DNA of 20,783 nt from a virus: IMG/VR virus record IMGVR_UViG_3300025810_000116, positions 1-20,783 of that record; one strand, 5' to 3'. Of the stretch, positions 1 to 6,091 are shown one piece after another. Numbering within the stretch: position 1 is the first letter of the stretch; every line of letters begins with the position of its first letter. The position numbers and the translations under genes are program-made. A model generated the notes under the pieces. It saw nothing but the letters and a program-made list of their open reading frames with translations, was not told the origin of the DNA and did no database searches.

Positions 1-69
1 GAAAGCGAACTAAATATACTTAGTGATAAATATAAAAAACAAAAAGGCAAAAGACCTGAAGAGATATAG
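1..69 (+). CDS. 3' end of an upstream gene (unidentified)
   Basis: The first 23 codons read open in frame 1 and end in TAG at 67-69, giving a charged 22-residue C-terminus (ESELNILSDKYKKQKGKRPE then EI). The next gene starts directly after this stop, so this is most likely the end of a real gene in the same operon rather than chance. In this kind of gene order the portal or terminase usually lies upstream of the scaffold, so it could be the tail of either. Nothing in these 22 residues identifies it. Confidence 0.6.
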   Translation, partial: ESELNILSDKYKKQKGKRPEEI

Positions 70-351
70 ATGAAAAAGAAAAAAGGTGGTGGACTTAAAA
101 AATGGTTTAAAGAAGACTGGGTAGATATATCTACAGGTAAACCATGTGGAAGAAAATCAGCTAGTAAATCAAAAAGAAAGTATCCTGTATGTAGACCAAA
201 GGCAGTTGCAAGTAGAATGACTGCAGGACAAAAGGCTGCAGCAGTAAAAAGAAAAAGGGCAAAGACTAATGTAGGACCTAAACCAACTTCTATTAGATAT
301 CCTATTAGTGCAAGTGGACGAAAACAAAAAGTAAAAAAGAAAAGGGGATAA
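70..351 (+). CDS. Small, strongly basic conserved phage protein
   Basis: This 93-residue protein is dominated by Lys and Arg, with almost no acidic residues after position 20. A conserved-looking core reads GGGLKKWFKEDWVDI, then GKPCGR and YPVCRP, with two Cys (about 26 and 41) in Gly/Pro-rich turns. From memory it resembles the small viral family listed as DUF5872 (GLKxWFxExWVD...GKPCGR...YPxCRP). That match was not computed. The charge suggests nucleic-acid binding, perhaps to DNA in the capsid or to a DNA-binding machine. The ATG follows the upstream TAG with no gap, and GAAGAG about 7 bases upstream can serve as the ribosome site. No catalytic motif is visible. Confidence 0.85.
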   Translation: MKKKKGGGLKKWFKEDWVDISTGKPCGRKSASKSKRKYPVCRPKAVASRMTAGQKAAAVKRKRAKTNVGPKPTSIRYPISASGRKQKVKKKRG

Positions 352-354
352 ATT

Positions 355-822
355 ATGATTGACCCATTTACAGCTTTTGCAGCTTTGAAGGGAGCTACAG
401 AAGCTATATCACAGGGTATTAAAACAGGTAAAGACTTAATTAATATGTCAAGTTCAGTATCAAGATGGGCGAAGGCAGAGGCAAGTCTTCAAGTTGTGTC
501 AAGTGAAAAACCTAAAGGGTTAGGTAAATTGTTTGGTAAACTTACAGGTGCTGAACAAAATGCTATTGATGCTCATTTTAGAAAAGAGGAAGCTAAAAGA
601 ATTAGAGACGAAATGAGAGAAATGTTTTTACTATATGGTGCACCTGGTCAATGGGAAAGATTACAAAAAGAAATTGCAACTGAACGTAAACGTCAAACTA
701 CTTTATTAAAACAAAAAATAGCTGCAGCAAGACGTAAGAAAAATATTATTTTGTGGACAATTGGTGGAATATTAGGATTGGGTTTTCTGGCAATTGAATT
801 TTATATATTAACCAATCTATAA
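355..822 (+). CDS. Conserved protein with single C-terminal membrane segment
   Basis: This 155-residue protein has an Ala/Gly-rich N-terminal helix (about 5-30), a middle charged helical region with likely coiled-coil character (about 75-130), and a basic stretch AAARRKKN. One hydrophobic segment follows, about 131-152 (IILWTIGGILGLGFLAIEFY). The arrangement is that of a tail-anchored protein with the bulk in the cytoplasm under the positive-inside rule. It sits between basic small proteins ahead of the scaffold gene. A lysis role (holin or spanin-like) is possible because of the membrane segment, but one C-terminal helix after a long charged domain is not typical of a holin. It may instead be a virion or membrane-docking protein. 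Function unknown. The ATG is 3 bases after the previous stop and is preceded by AAAAGGGG. Confidence 0.85.
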   Translation: MIDPFTAFAALKGATEAISQGIKTGKDLINMSSSVSRWAKAEASLQVVSSEKPKGLGKLFGKLTGAEQNAIDAHFRKEEAKRIRDEMREMFLLYGAPGQWERLQKEIATERKRQTTLLKQKIAAARRKKNIILWTIGGILGLGFLAIEFYILTNL

Positions 823-832
823 AGGAGCAATA

Positions 833-955
833 ATGAAAAAATCTAAAATGGGTTATGCTGGTGGCAAAAAAGTTAAGATGGGTTATGCTGGTGGTAAAAA
901 AGTTAAAATGATGAAAGCTGGTGGTAAAGTTCCACTTATATATGGACCAAAATAA
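833..955 (+). CDS. 40-residue Gly/Lys repeat peptide
   Basis: A 40-codon ORF runs from ATG at 833 to TAA at 953-955. The ribosome site AAAGGAG (821-827) is five bases before the ATG, immediately after the previous gene's stop. The peptide is almost wholly a repeat: after MKKS it reads KMGYAGGKKV twice in tandem, then KMMKAGGKV and a short PLIYGPK end. It has no acidic residue. The GG-K motif also appears near the C-termini of the larger basic proteins at 6091-8629, so this may be a free-standing version of that motif. The next gene starts two bases after this stop and has no strong ribosome site of its own, so translation of the peptide may also feed that gene by coupling. Function unknown. 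Confidence 0.7.
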   Translation: MKKSKMGYAGGKKVKMGYAGGKKVKMMKAGGKVPLIYGPK

Positions 956-957
956 AT

Positions 958-1617
958 ATGTCTCATCTTATATCCAATATACCTTTTTTTAGGTGTTGGG
1001 TAAGGAAGGAGTTTACTCATAATCATCAGGCTTATCATGGGGAATATTTACATGCCTTAGCTATTGCAGTTAATTGTATGCCTGATAGATGTTTAAGTTT
1101 CCAAGTTGTCTTTACAGGTTGTGAAGCTGAAGAACAAAATTTACATGGTGGTGCTATGTGGGCACGTATGCCAATAACAGGTTTAATAGGTGATATACCA
1201 TTAGATGAATGGACTCCACCTATTGAAACACATTTTGCTCAACCTTGGGATTGTCCTAGTCATAATCATAGTATTATAGTTATGGATAGAGTTAGTTCAA
1301 GTCCTTGGATGTGTAAAGTAAATGGTGAATTTTATACTGGTAAATATTATTTTACAGTTGACTTCACTGATAGTGCAGTAGCAGATGACCCTGCACAACA
1401 TAAACAATCACATGTTTTACATTTAACATCTGGTCCATATAAAGGTGCAATGGTAGCTTTACCTAATAATAGAGTTAGAGTTACAAGTCCTGCAATGTGG
1501 TCATCAGGTGAAGGTGCTCCAGACTTTGTACCTTCTCAGTATAAACATACTGCTGAAGCACATGATGACTATATGGATGTAAATAAAACATTTGATAATC
1601 TATATAATAATAAATAA
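958..1617 (+). CDS. Conserved Cys/His-rich phage protein, unknown function
   Basis: This 219-residue protein is predicted soluble, with no signal peptide or membrane segment. It is rich in Cys (13, 40, 45, 55, 99, 119), His and Trp. Notable motifs are THNHQAYHGEYLHAL (20-34), VNCMPDRC (38-45) and WDCPSHNH (97-104), the last two being plausible metal-ligand clusters. The C-terminal third is polar, with many His/Asp, and ends in an Asn/Lys-rich tail. I recall similar proteins at this place, just before the scaffold gene, in uncultured marine phages, but I know of no assigned function. The start is the only good ATG near the N-terminus. Its ribosome site is poor, so coupling to the peptide ending at 955 is likely. 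A hairpin follows the gene. Confidence 0.85.
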   Translation: MSHLISNIPFFRCWVRKEFTHNHQAYHGEYLHALAIAVNCMPDRCLSFQVVFTGCEAEEQNLHGGAMWARMPITGLIGDIPLDEWTPPIETHFAQPWDCPSHNHSIIVMDRVSSSPWMCKVNGEFYTGKYYFTVDFTDSAVADDPAQHKQSHVLHLTSGPYKGAMVALPNNRVRVTSPAMWSSGEGAPDFVPSQYKHTAEAHDDYMDVNKTFDNLYNNK

Positions 1618-1647
1618 TTTAGTGTCTTGTATGCTACACTAAATTAT
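1614..1647. repeat. Perfect 12-bp inverted repeat after the Cys/His-rich gene
   Basis: The left arm ATAATTTAGTGT (1614-1625) and right arm ACACTAAATTAT (1636-1647) are exact reverse complements around a 10-base spacer. The left arm overlaps the stop codon of the preceding gene. The stem is A/T-rich and no T-run follows, so it is a poor intrinsic terminator. The promoter-like site at 1627-1655 begins inside the spacer, so this could be an operator for a dimeric regulator, or an RNA hairpin protecting or processing the mRNA. Role uncertain. Confidence 0.6.
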
Positions 1648-1655
1648 AGTATTAT
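1627..1655 (+). promoter_or_regulatory. Candidate sigma70-type promoter before the scaffold gene
   Basis: TTGTAT (1627-1632) is followed after exactly 17 bases by TATTAT (1650-1655). This lies in the gap before the scaffold gene at 1706. The same -35 hexamer, the same 17-base spacing and a near-identical -10 occur at 15374-15402, in the other sizeable gap without a terminator. In A/T-rich DNA such matches can arise by chance. The placement at a gene-module boundary is the main support. Confidence 0.35.
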
Positions 1656-1705
1656 AGTAACATTAAACATTGCGTAATCGTTTGGTTCGCATCAACGGAG
1701 AAAAA

Positions 1706-2731
1706 ATGGAAGTAGAAAATAAAGAAGAATGGAGTGACATTGACACTTCAAAACCTGAATCTAAAGAAGAAGACAAAGTAGACTTTGAGGTTGAAAAAAC
1801 TTCTGAAGATAAAGAAGAAAAGGTTGAAGCTGTAGTTGAAGAACAACCTGTAGCTGAAACTAAAACTGAAACGAAGAAGGAAGATACTCAACCAGAGGAA
1901 CAACCTGATGAAGCTAAAGACATTGAGTCTGAAAGAGCACAAAAAAGAATACGTCAGTTAGTTCGTCAAAGAAAAGAAAAGGAAGAAGAAGTTGCCAGAC
2001 TTTTAGCTGATAAACAAGAACTTGAAAAAAGACTTACTACAAACCAAAGTAATCAATTTGATTTAACTAAAACAAGTCTTGAGTCTCAAGAAAAAAGTTT
2101 AGAGAATCAACTTAATCTTGCTAAACAAAACTACTTAGATGCTTTTGAAAAAGATGATAAGAGTCAATTATTAAAAGCACAAGAAGCTTTAAATGAAGCA
2201 CAGATTAATTTAAATAGTGTAAAAACAAATAAGGTAAATTTTGATAAAGATTACGAGAATTACCAGAACAGTATTAAACAACAGCCTGTTCAACAATCTC
2301 AACCTCAACAACCCCAATACGACCCTAAAGCAGTCGCATGGGCAGAAAATAATGAGTGGTTTGGTCAGGATAAAATAATGACTGCAGCAGCTTTAGCTTT
2401 AGATGCTCAGTTAAAAGAAGAAGGTTTTAATCCTGCAGATGATGATTTCTATAAAGAAGTTGATGTTAGATTAAAGGATGCATTTCCAAATAAATTTAAA
2501 ACATCTGAACAGGAAACTCAACAAGTTCGTCAGAAGGCTACGTCAAGTCCTTCCCAAGTGGTAGCAGGAACATCTCGCACTCCTGCCTCCAAAAAAATCA
2601 AGCTAAGTCAAGAAGACGTTAGGTTGGCTAATAAATGGAATATACCACTAGATAGGTATGCAAAAGAAAAGTCTAAAGTAGAGACTGGAGAAGAGTATAC
2701 TACAATAACAACACAAATGCGTAGGAGTTAA
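1706..2731 (+). CDS. Scaffold-like head assembly protein
   Basis: This 341-residue protein is very acidic at its N-terminus (Glu/Lys/Asp-rich, about 1-90). A long helical, coiled-coil-prone Gln/Lys/Glu-rich centre follows (about 90-200), then a Gln/Pro linker (about 200-215) and a more ordered C-terminal region with WAENNEWFGQDKIMTAAALA. That layout, and the position two genes ahead of cement and capsid genes, is typical of scaffolding proteins. These line the inside of the procapsid and leave before DNA packaging. In related phages the WxxxNxWFG-type C-terminal segment is commonly seen in scaffold-like genes (recall, not searched). The ATG at 1706 is chosen because ACGGAG (1695-1700) lies six bases upstream. 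An in-frame TTG at 1670 would add 12 residues but has no ribosome site. Confidence 0.8.
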   Translation: MEVENKEEWSDIDTSKPESKEEDKVDFEVEKTSEDKEEKVEAVVEEQPVAETKTETKKEDTQPEEQPDEAKDIESERAQKRIRQLVRQRKEKEEEVARLLADKQELEKRLTTNQSNQFDLTKTSLESQEKSLENQLNLAKQNYLDAFEKDDKSQLLKAQEALNEAQINLNSVKTNKVNFDKDYENYQNSIKQQPVQQSQPQQPQYDPKAVAWAENNEWFGQDKIMTAAALALDAQLKEEGFNPADDDFYKEVDVRLKDAFPNKFKTSEQETQQVRQKATSSPSQVVAGTSRTPASKKIKLSQEDVRLANKWNIPLDRYAKEKSKVETGEEYTTITTQMRRS

Positions 2732-2733
2732 AA

Positions 2734-3225
2734 ATGGCTATTAATAAAATAAAACGTAGTGAAGAAACTAGAGAAGCTACTTCAAAACAAGAAACAACTT
2801 CATTTGAAGAAACTAATTTTTTACATATACCTGAAGGAGTTAAAAACAGATTTGATTCTCAAGGTATGTCTTTAAGATGGATTAGGATTACATTAAATGG
2901 AGAAGATGACTACAAGAACGTAGGTAAAAGACAACGTGAAGGTTGGACATTTGTTTCCCCTGAAGAAGTTCCAGAGTTAGCTTCAACATCTATTGTCAAA
3001 GAAGGTGGTAGATATAGTGGAGTCGTTTCCAGTGGTGATGTTGCTTTAGCAAAGATACCAACAGATAAGATGATAGCTAGGCAAGAGTATTATCATAATA
3101 AGCACAAGCAACAAGAAGATTCTCTTGATGCAAACTTACGTGCTCAATCTGATTCTCGTATGCCAATAACTAACTCAAGTAAATCAACTGTTACAAAAGG
3201 TCGTGAACCTCGTTTTCAAAGATAG
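2734..3225 (+). CDS. Conserved head-module protein of unknown role
   Basis: This 163-residue hydrophilic protein has disordered ends (Thr/Glu/Ser-rich 1-28, Ser/Arg-rich 135-163). Its more ordered centre contains LHIPEGVKNRFDSQGMSLRW and a KRQREGWTFVSPEEVPEL segment. No membrane segment or enzyme motif is visible. From memory, proteins with the same Gly-Met-x-x-x-Trp and Glu-Gly-Trp-x-x-V-x-x-x-E-x-P signature sit between scaffold and capsid genes in many marine podoviruses and cyanophages, so a structural or assembly role in the head is likely. It starts two bases after the scaffold stop, with TAGGAG inside the end of that gene as ribosome site, so the two are probably translated together. 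Confidence 0.85.
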   Translation: MAINKIKRSEETREATSKQETTSFEETNFLHIPEGVKNRFDSQGMSLRWIRITLNGEDDYKNVGKRQREGWTFVSPEEVPELASTSIVKEGGRYSGVVSSGDVALAKIPTDKMIARQEYYHNKHKQQEDSLDANLRAQSDSRMPITNSSKSTVTKGREPRFQR

Positions 3226-3268
3226 TTTGTAACAAATATTAATTATTCTTAATTGAAGGAGATAACAA

Positions 3269-3850
3269 ATGAGTGCAAGTAAAGCATTATTTGGAATGGT
3301 CCCTTTGAGAAAAGTTGGTTCTAATTACAATTCTACTGCTCAATCGCAGTACGATATTGCTAATGCAACAGCTTCTAACATTTTTCATGGAGACTTAGTT
3401 ACAATTGCAGATGGATTTATTACTCCAATTGCAACGACAACTGATTATGCTGTAGGTGTGTTTGTGGGTTGTGAATATACTGACCCTGTTTCTAAACAAC
3501 CTACATTTAGTCATTACTTTCCTGCAAATACTTCAAGTGCTATTGGTAATCCAGTAGGATTTGTTGTTGACGACCCATATGCTTCGTTTATGATACAAGC
3601 AGATGGAGCTGTTACTGCAGGTGATATTAACTCTCAAAACTTTGAGGTAACTTTAGGTTCAGGTTCAACTGTAACTGGTAACTCAGGCTTTGGTATTAAA
3701 GCTTCAAGTAGAGCAACTGCTACTAAGGCTGTAAGACCTATAGCATTAATTGATGAACCAGGAAATGCTTTATCAGGTACTGATGGTGCGTTCCCTAAAC
3801 TTGAAGTGAAAATCGTCCAACACTGGATGAAACGTCAAGCAACAGCATAG
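3269..3850 (+). CDS. Putative capsid cement/decoration protein
   Basis: This 193-residue protein is rich in beta-branched and small residues. A segment GDLVTIADGFITPIATTTDYAVGVF (described at about 41-65) resembles the beta core of phage capsid-stabilising proteins (DUF2190-like or gpD-like), in which a Gly-Asp-Leu-Val turn precedes strands carrying Gly-Val-x-x-Gly. A near C-terminal block LEVKIVQHWMKRQATA is basic. The gene lies immediately upstream of the major capsid gene, the usual place for a decoration protein. Its ribosome site GAAGGAGAT, close ahead of the ATG, is strong, which fits a protein made in high copy. An alternative is another minor head protein. The role comes from position and fold-like pattern, not from a search. 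Confidence 0.7.
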   Translation: MSASKALFGMVPLRKVGSNYNSTAQSQYDIANATASNIFHGDLVTIADGFITPIATTTDYAVGVFVGCEYTDPVSKQPTFSHYFPANTSSAIGNPVGFVVDDPYASFMIQADGAVTAGDINSQNFEVTLGSGSTVTGNSGFGIKASSRATATKAVRPIALIDEPGNALSGTDGAFPKLEVKIVQHWMKRQATA

Positions 3851-3865
3851 AGAAGGAGATATAAT
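3851..3865 (+). promoter_or_regulatory. Strong ribosome binding site of the capsid gene
   Basis: AGAAGGAGATATA occupies 3851-3863, with the capsid ATG at 3866. The AAGGAG core is seven bases from the start codon. The element is nearly the same as the well-known leader of T7 gene 10, the major capsid gene of T7. This is the best Shine-Dalgarno match seen in the window and fits the need for hundreds of capsid copies. Confidence 0.75.
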
Positions 3866-4777
3866 ATGGCTATAAATAGAGCAAGTATTGCAAAACAACT
3901 TCTTCCAGGACTTAATGCTGTATTTGGTGTTGAGTATGGTGATGTTAATGACGAACATACACCCCTATTTGAAACTGAAAATTCAGATAGGTCTTTTGAA
4001 GAAGAAGTGCTATTCACAGGATTTGGCACAGCTCCAGTAAAATCTGAAGGTGCTGCTGTTTCTTTTGATGATGCACAAGAATCGTTCACAGCTAGATATA
4101 ACCACGAAACAGTGGCTTTAGCTTTTTCAATCACTGAAGAAGCAATGGAAGATAATCTATATGATACTTTCGCTAAAGTTCGTTCTCGTGCACTAGCAAG
4201 AGCAATGGCTAACACTAAACAAGTAAAAGCAGCAGCTATTTTTAATAATGGCTTCACTGCTGGTGATTCTGCAATTGGAGATGGTCAAGCATTCTTCTCT
4301 GCATCTCACCCAGTTGTTGGTGGTGGCAACCAAAGTAACCTATTAGCTGCAGCAGATTTAGCTGAAGCAGCTTTGGAAACTGCGTTAATTTCAATTGATG
4401 GAACTAAAGATGACAGAGGTATCTTAATTGGTGCACAAGCTCAATCTTTACACATTCCGTCTGACCTTAAATTTACTGCTGATAGGCTTCTAGCTTCTCC
4501 AGGTAAAGTTGGGTCTGCAAACAACGACATTAACGCAATTAGAAACATGGGAGTAATACCTGGTGGTTATATGGTAAACAGAAGGTTTACAGACACCAAT
4601 GCTTACTTCATTAAAACTGACGTACCTAATGGTACTAAAATGTTTGTAAGAGTTCCTCTACAAACTAAAATGGAACCAGATTTTGATACTGGTAACGTCA
4701 GATTTAAAGCAAGAGAGAGATACTCTTTTGGTGTTTCTGATTGGAGAGGATTCTTTGGTTCTGCAGGTGGCAGCTAG
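3866..4777 (+). CDS. Major capsid protein, HK97 fold
   Basis: This 303-residue protein looks like the major head subunit of a tailed phage. Supporting features are an N-terminal helix with LLPGLNAVFGVEYGDV, a segment ARYNHETVALAFSITEEAMEDN (about 74-95) like the E-loop/spine start of Mu gpT-type capsids, and the motif FFSASHPVVGGGNQSN (about 143-158) shared by many HK97-fold capsids. The C-terminal strand region ends in RYSFGVSDWRGFFGSAG. Length and position after scaffold and cement genes agree. It assembles the icosahedral shell. Expression is expected to be very high: a T7 gene 10-like ribosome site lies ahead and an intrinsic terminator immediately follows. No separate protease gene or N-terminal delta domain is visible, consistent with assembly on a separate scaffold. 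Confidence 0.92.
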   Translation: MAINRASIAKQLLPGLNAVFGVEYGDVNDEHTPLFETENSDRSFEEEVLFTGFGTAPVKSEGAAVSFDDAQESFTARYNHETVALAFSITEEAMEDNLYDTFAKVRSRALARAMANTKQVKAAAIFNNGFTAGDSAIGDGQAFFSASHPVVGGGNQSNLLAAADLAEAALETALISIDGTKDDRGILIGAQAQSLHIPSDLKFTADRLLASPGKVGSANNDINAIRNMGVIPGGYMVNRRFTDTNAYFIKTDVPNGTKMFVRVPLQTKMEPDFDTGNVRFKARERYSFGVSDWRGFFGSAGGS

Positions 4778-4786
4778 AATCTAAAC

Positions 4787-4818
4787 ATATAAGGGGTCTC
4801 TTAGGAGACCCTTTATAT
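4787..4818 (+). terminator. Intrinsic terminator after the capsid gene
   Basis: Left arm ATATAAGGGGTCTC (4787-4800), loop TTAG (4801-4804) and right arm GAGACCCTTTATAT (4805-4818) form a 14-bp stem with one G-U pair. A short T/A-rich stretch (TATTAT) follows. The G+C core stands out in this A/T-rich region. It lies 10 bases after the capsid stop. The 4820-4838 remainder holds only the ribosome site (AGAAGG) of the next gene and no clear promoter, so downstream genes probably depend on read-through. Confidence 0.85.
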
Positions 4819-4838
4819 TATTATAGAAGGAATTATAA

Positions 4839-5120
4839 ATGACAAATTTAACATCAAGATATATAACAACAGTAGCGAGTGTGGCAGTAGACCACCCTAC
4901 TCGTATTAGAGGTTTTAATGTAGCTAATGCAAAAAATGCATTAGGTGTATTTGAATTAAGAGATGGTACAGCTACAAGTACAGGTGAATCAAAAATTAAA
5001 ATAAATATAAATGCAGATGGTTCTTTAGATACTTACTTAGCAGATGAAGGTGTAAGATTTGAAAGTGGTGTAGTAGTAAGTACAACTGCAAGTGTATTTT
5101 CTACAATTTATTTTGGATAA
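4839..5120 (+). CDS. Small beta-rich conserved phage protein
   Basis: This 93-residue protein has alternating hydrophobic/polar residues typical of beta strands and many Thr, Ser and Val. Segments RIRGFNVANAKNALGVFELR (22-41) and YLADEGVRFESGVVV (65-79) are characteristic. I recall similar small proteins in marine phages near the capsid gene, and they are often listed as structural. No signal peptide or membrane segment is seen. A virion role (for example a decoration or connector accessory subunit) is likely but unproven. It is the first gene after the terminator, so its amount probably depends on how much transcription passes that hairpin. A ribosome site GAAGGA lies close ahead. Confidence 0.8.
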   Translation: MTNLTSRYITTVASVAVDHPTRIRGFNVANAKNALGVFELRDGTATSTGESKIKININADGSLDTYLADEGVRFESGVVVSTTASVFSTIYFG

Positions 5121-5125
5121 TAACA

Positions 5126-5434
5126 ATGCCTACAAAAACTAAAAAGAAAAAATCAAAAGGCATGGGAATTAAGACTAGTGTAAAGTCAGGTAATTTTTTA
5201 CCCACTAGCAAAGGTGCAGGTATGACAAAGAAGGGTGTTGCTGCTTATCGTAAAGCAAACCCAGGTTCTAAATTAAAGACTGCAGTAACTGAATCAAAAC
5301 CTACAGGAAAAAGAGCAAAGAGAAGAAAATCATTTTGTGCTCGTTCAGCAGGACAAGCTAAGATGCATAACATAAGCTGTAAGAAAACTCCAAAGAAAAG
5401 AATTTGTGCAGCTCGTAGAAGATGGAAATGTTAG
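5126..5434 (+). CDS. Basic Cys-containing small protein (DUF6321-like)
   Basis: This 102-residue protein has Lys/Arg-rich ends and almost no acidic residues. The C-terminal half reads KRAKRRKSFCARSAGQAKMH followed by a Cys-Lys-Lys, then RICAARRRWKC, so four Cys sit in Arg/Lys-rich surroundings and the last residue is Cys. The RRKSFCAR...RRWKC signature agrees with my memory of a viral family named DUF6321, also reported in large eukaryotic viruses (not computed). It may bind nucleic acid, with the Cys residues holding a metal or disulfides. It starts five bases after the previous gene and its stop abuts the next ATG (TAGATG), so it belongs to the connector operon. Precise role unknown. Confidence 0.85.
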   Translation: MPTKTKKKKSKGMGIKTSVKSGNFLPTSKGAGMTKKGVAAYRKANPGSKLKTAVTESKPTGKRAKRRKSFCARSAGQAKMHNISCKKTPKKRICAARRRWKC

Positions 5435-6091
5435 ATGGCAGATTTTACAACTTTAACAACAGAGATAGTAAATACAACTGAGAATAATGCTCAAGAGTTC
5501 TTAGACCAAATACCTAACATTGTTAATAGGGCAGAAGAAAGATTAACAGATGAATTAGATGATTATGGTTTAGTAACTTATACATCAGTAGCAGTATCAC
5601 AAGGTAATAATATTGTTACCTTACCAACTGGTACAAGAATAGTAAAAAATTTTAATGTAGATATTAATGGAGCAAAGACAAGTATACTTTTAAAGACTGA
5701 TGAATATTTAAGAGATTACTGGAATGTGTCAGCTTCAACAGGTGAGCCAAAGTATTATGCACATAAAGATAATACAACAATAATGATTGCACCTACACCT
5801 TCATCAACAAGTAATGGTGAAGTAGTACATGTAACTAGACCAACAACATTAACATCAGCTTCACCTGATAATTATTTTACACAGTTTTGTTATGACGCAT
5901 TGTTTAATGCCTGTATGGTAGAGTCTTACATCTTTATGAAGAACTTTCAGATTGTTCCTTTATTTGAACAACGATATCAAACTTCAATACAGACTGTAAG
6001 AAATAGAGCCAGAAGATTTAGACGTGACGATATGACAAGACCTGCAAGTCCTGCAGGAGCAGATAACACAGTCGTAGATGGGAGTAACTAA
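5435..6091 (+). CDS. Head-tail adaptor-like protein, copy 1
   Basis: This 218-residue protein has N-terminal helices with a long acidic helix (about 15-43). A beta region follows with VAVSQGNNIVTLPTGT (about 52-67), the segment KTDEYLRDYW (about 87-96), and GEPKYYAH...IMIAPTP. A C-terminal helical part contains YDALFNACMVES, and the end is Arg-rich (NRARRFRRDD). This layout matches adaptor proteins that extend the portal in short-tailed phages (P22 gp4 / SU10 adaptor type). They bind the portal's exit and carry the hub. A second protein with the same order of segments is encoded at 8634, so one may be the true adaptor and the other a neck or tail paralogue. It starts directly after the stop of the basic Cys protein. 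Assignment is by pattern, not by search. Confidence 0.7.
   Translation: MADFTTLTTEIVNTTENNAQEFLDQIPNIVNRAEERLTDELDDYGLVTYTSVAVSQGNNIVTLPTGTRIVKNFNVDINGAKTSILLKTDEYLRDYWNVSASTGEPKYYAHKDNTTIMIAPTPSSTSNGEVVHVTRPTTLTSASPDNYFTQFCYDALFNACMVESYIFMKNFQIVPLFEQRYQTSIQTVRNRARRFRRDDMTRPASPAGADNTVVDGSN

Noticed and set aside
1-69. Calling the first partial gene as the portal
   Set aside because: Only 22 residues are present and none carries a portal signature. The gene order alone is not enough.
355-822. Holin
   Set aside because: Only one membrane segment at the far C-terminus after a 130-residue charged domain, and no endolysin gene nearby. A lysis function is not supported by the sequence.
1614-1647. 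Intrinsic terminator
   Set aside because: The stem is almost entirely A/T and no T-run follows. It is reported as an inverted repeat instead, unlike the G+C-cored hairpin at 4787-4818.
1670-1705. TTG start that would lengthen the scaffold-like protein by 12 residues
   Set aside because: No ribosome site precedes the TTG, whereas ATG at 1706 has ACGGAG six bases upstream. The 12 extra residues are basic, unlike the acidic N-terminus that follows.
3227-3255. Third promoter of the TTGTAT-17-TATWAT type before the cement gene
   Set aside because: The first hexamer is TTGTAA and the second is TAATTG, a poor -10. It is mentioned only as weak support for the pattern.
3835-4257. 140-codon open frame on the minus strand across the capsid gene
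   Set aside because: It lies wholly over the capsid gene and its ribosome site. It has no ribosome site of its own, and its Ser/Ala/Leu composition is what the complement of the capsid codons gives.
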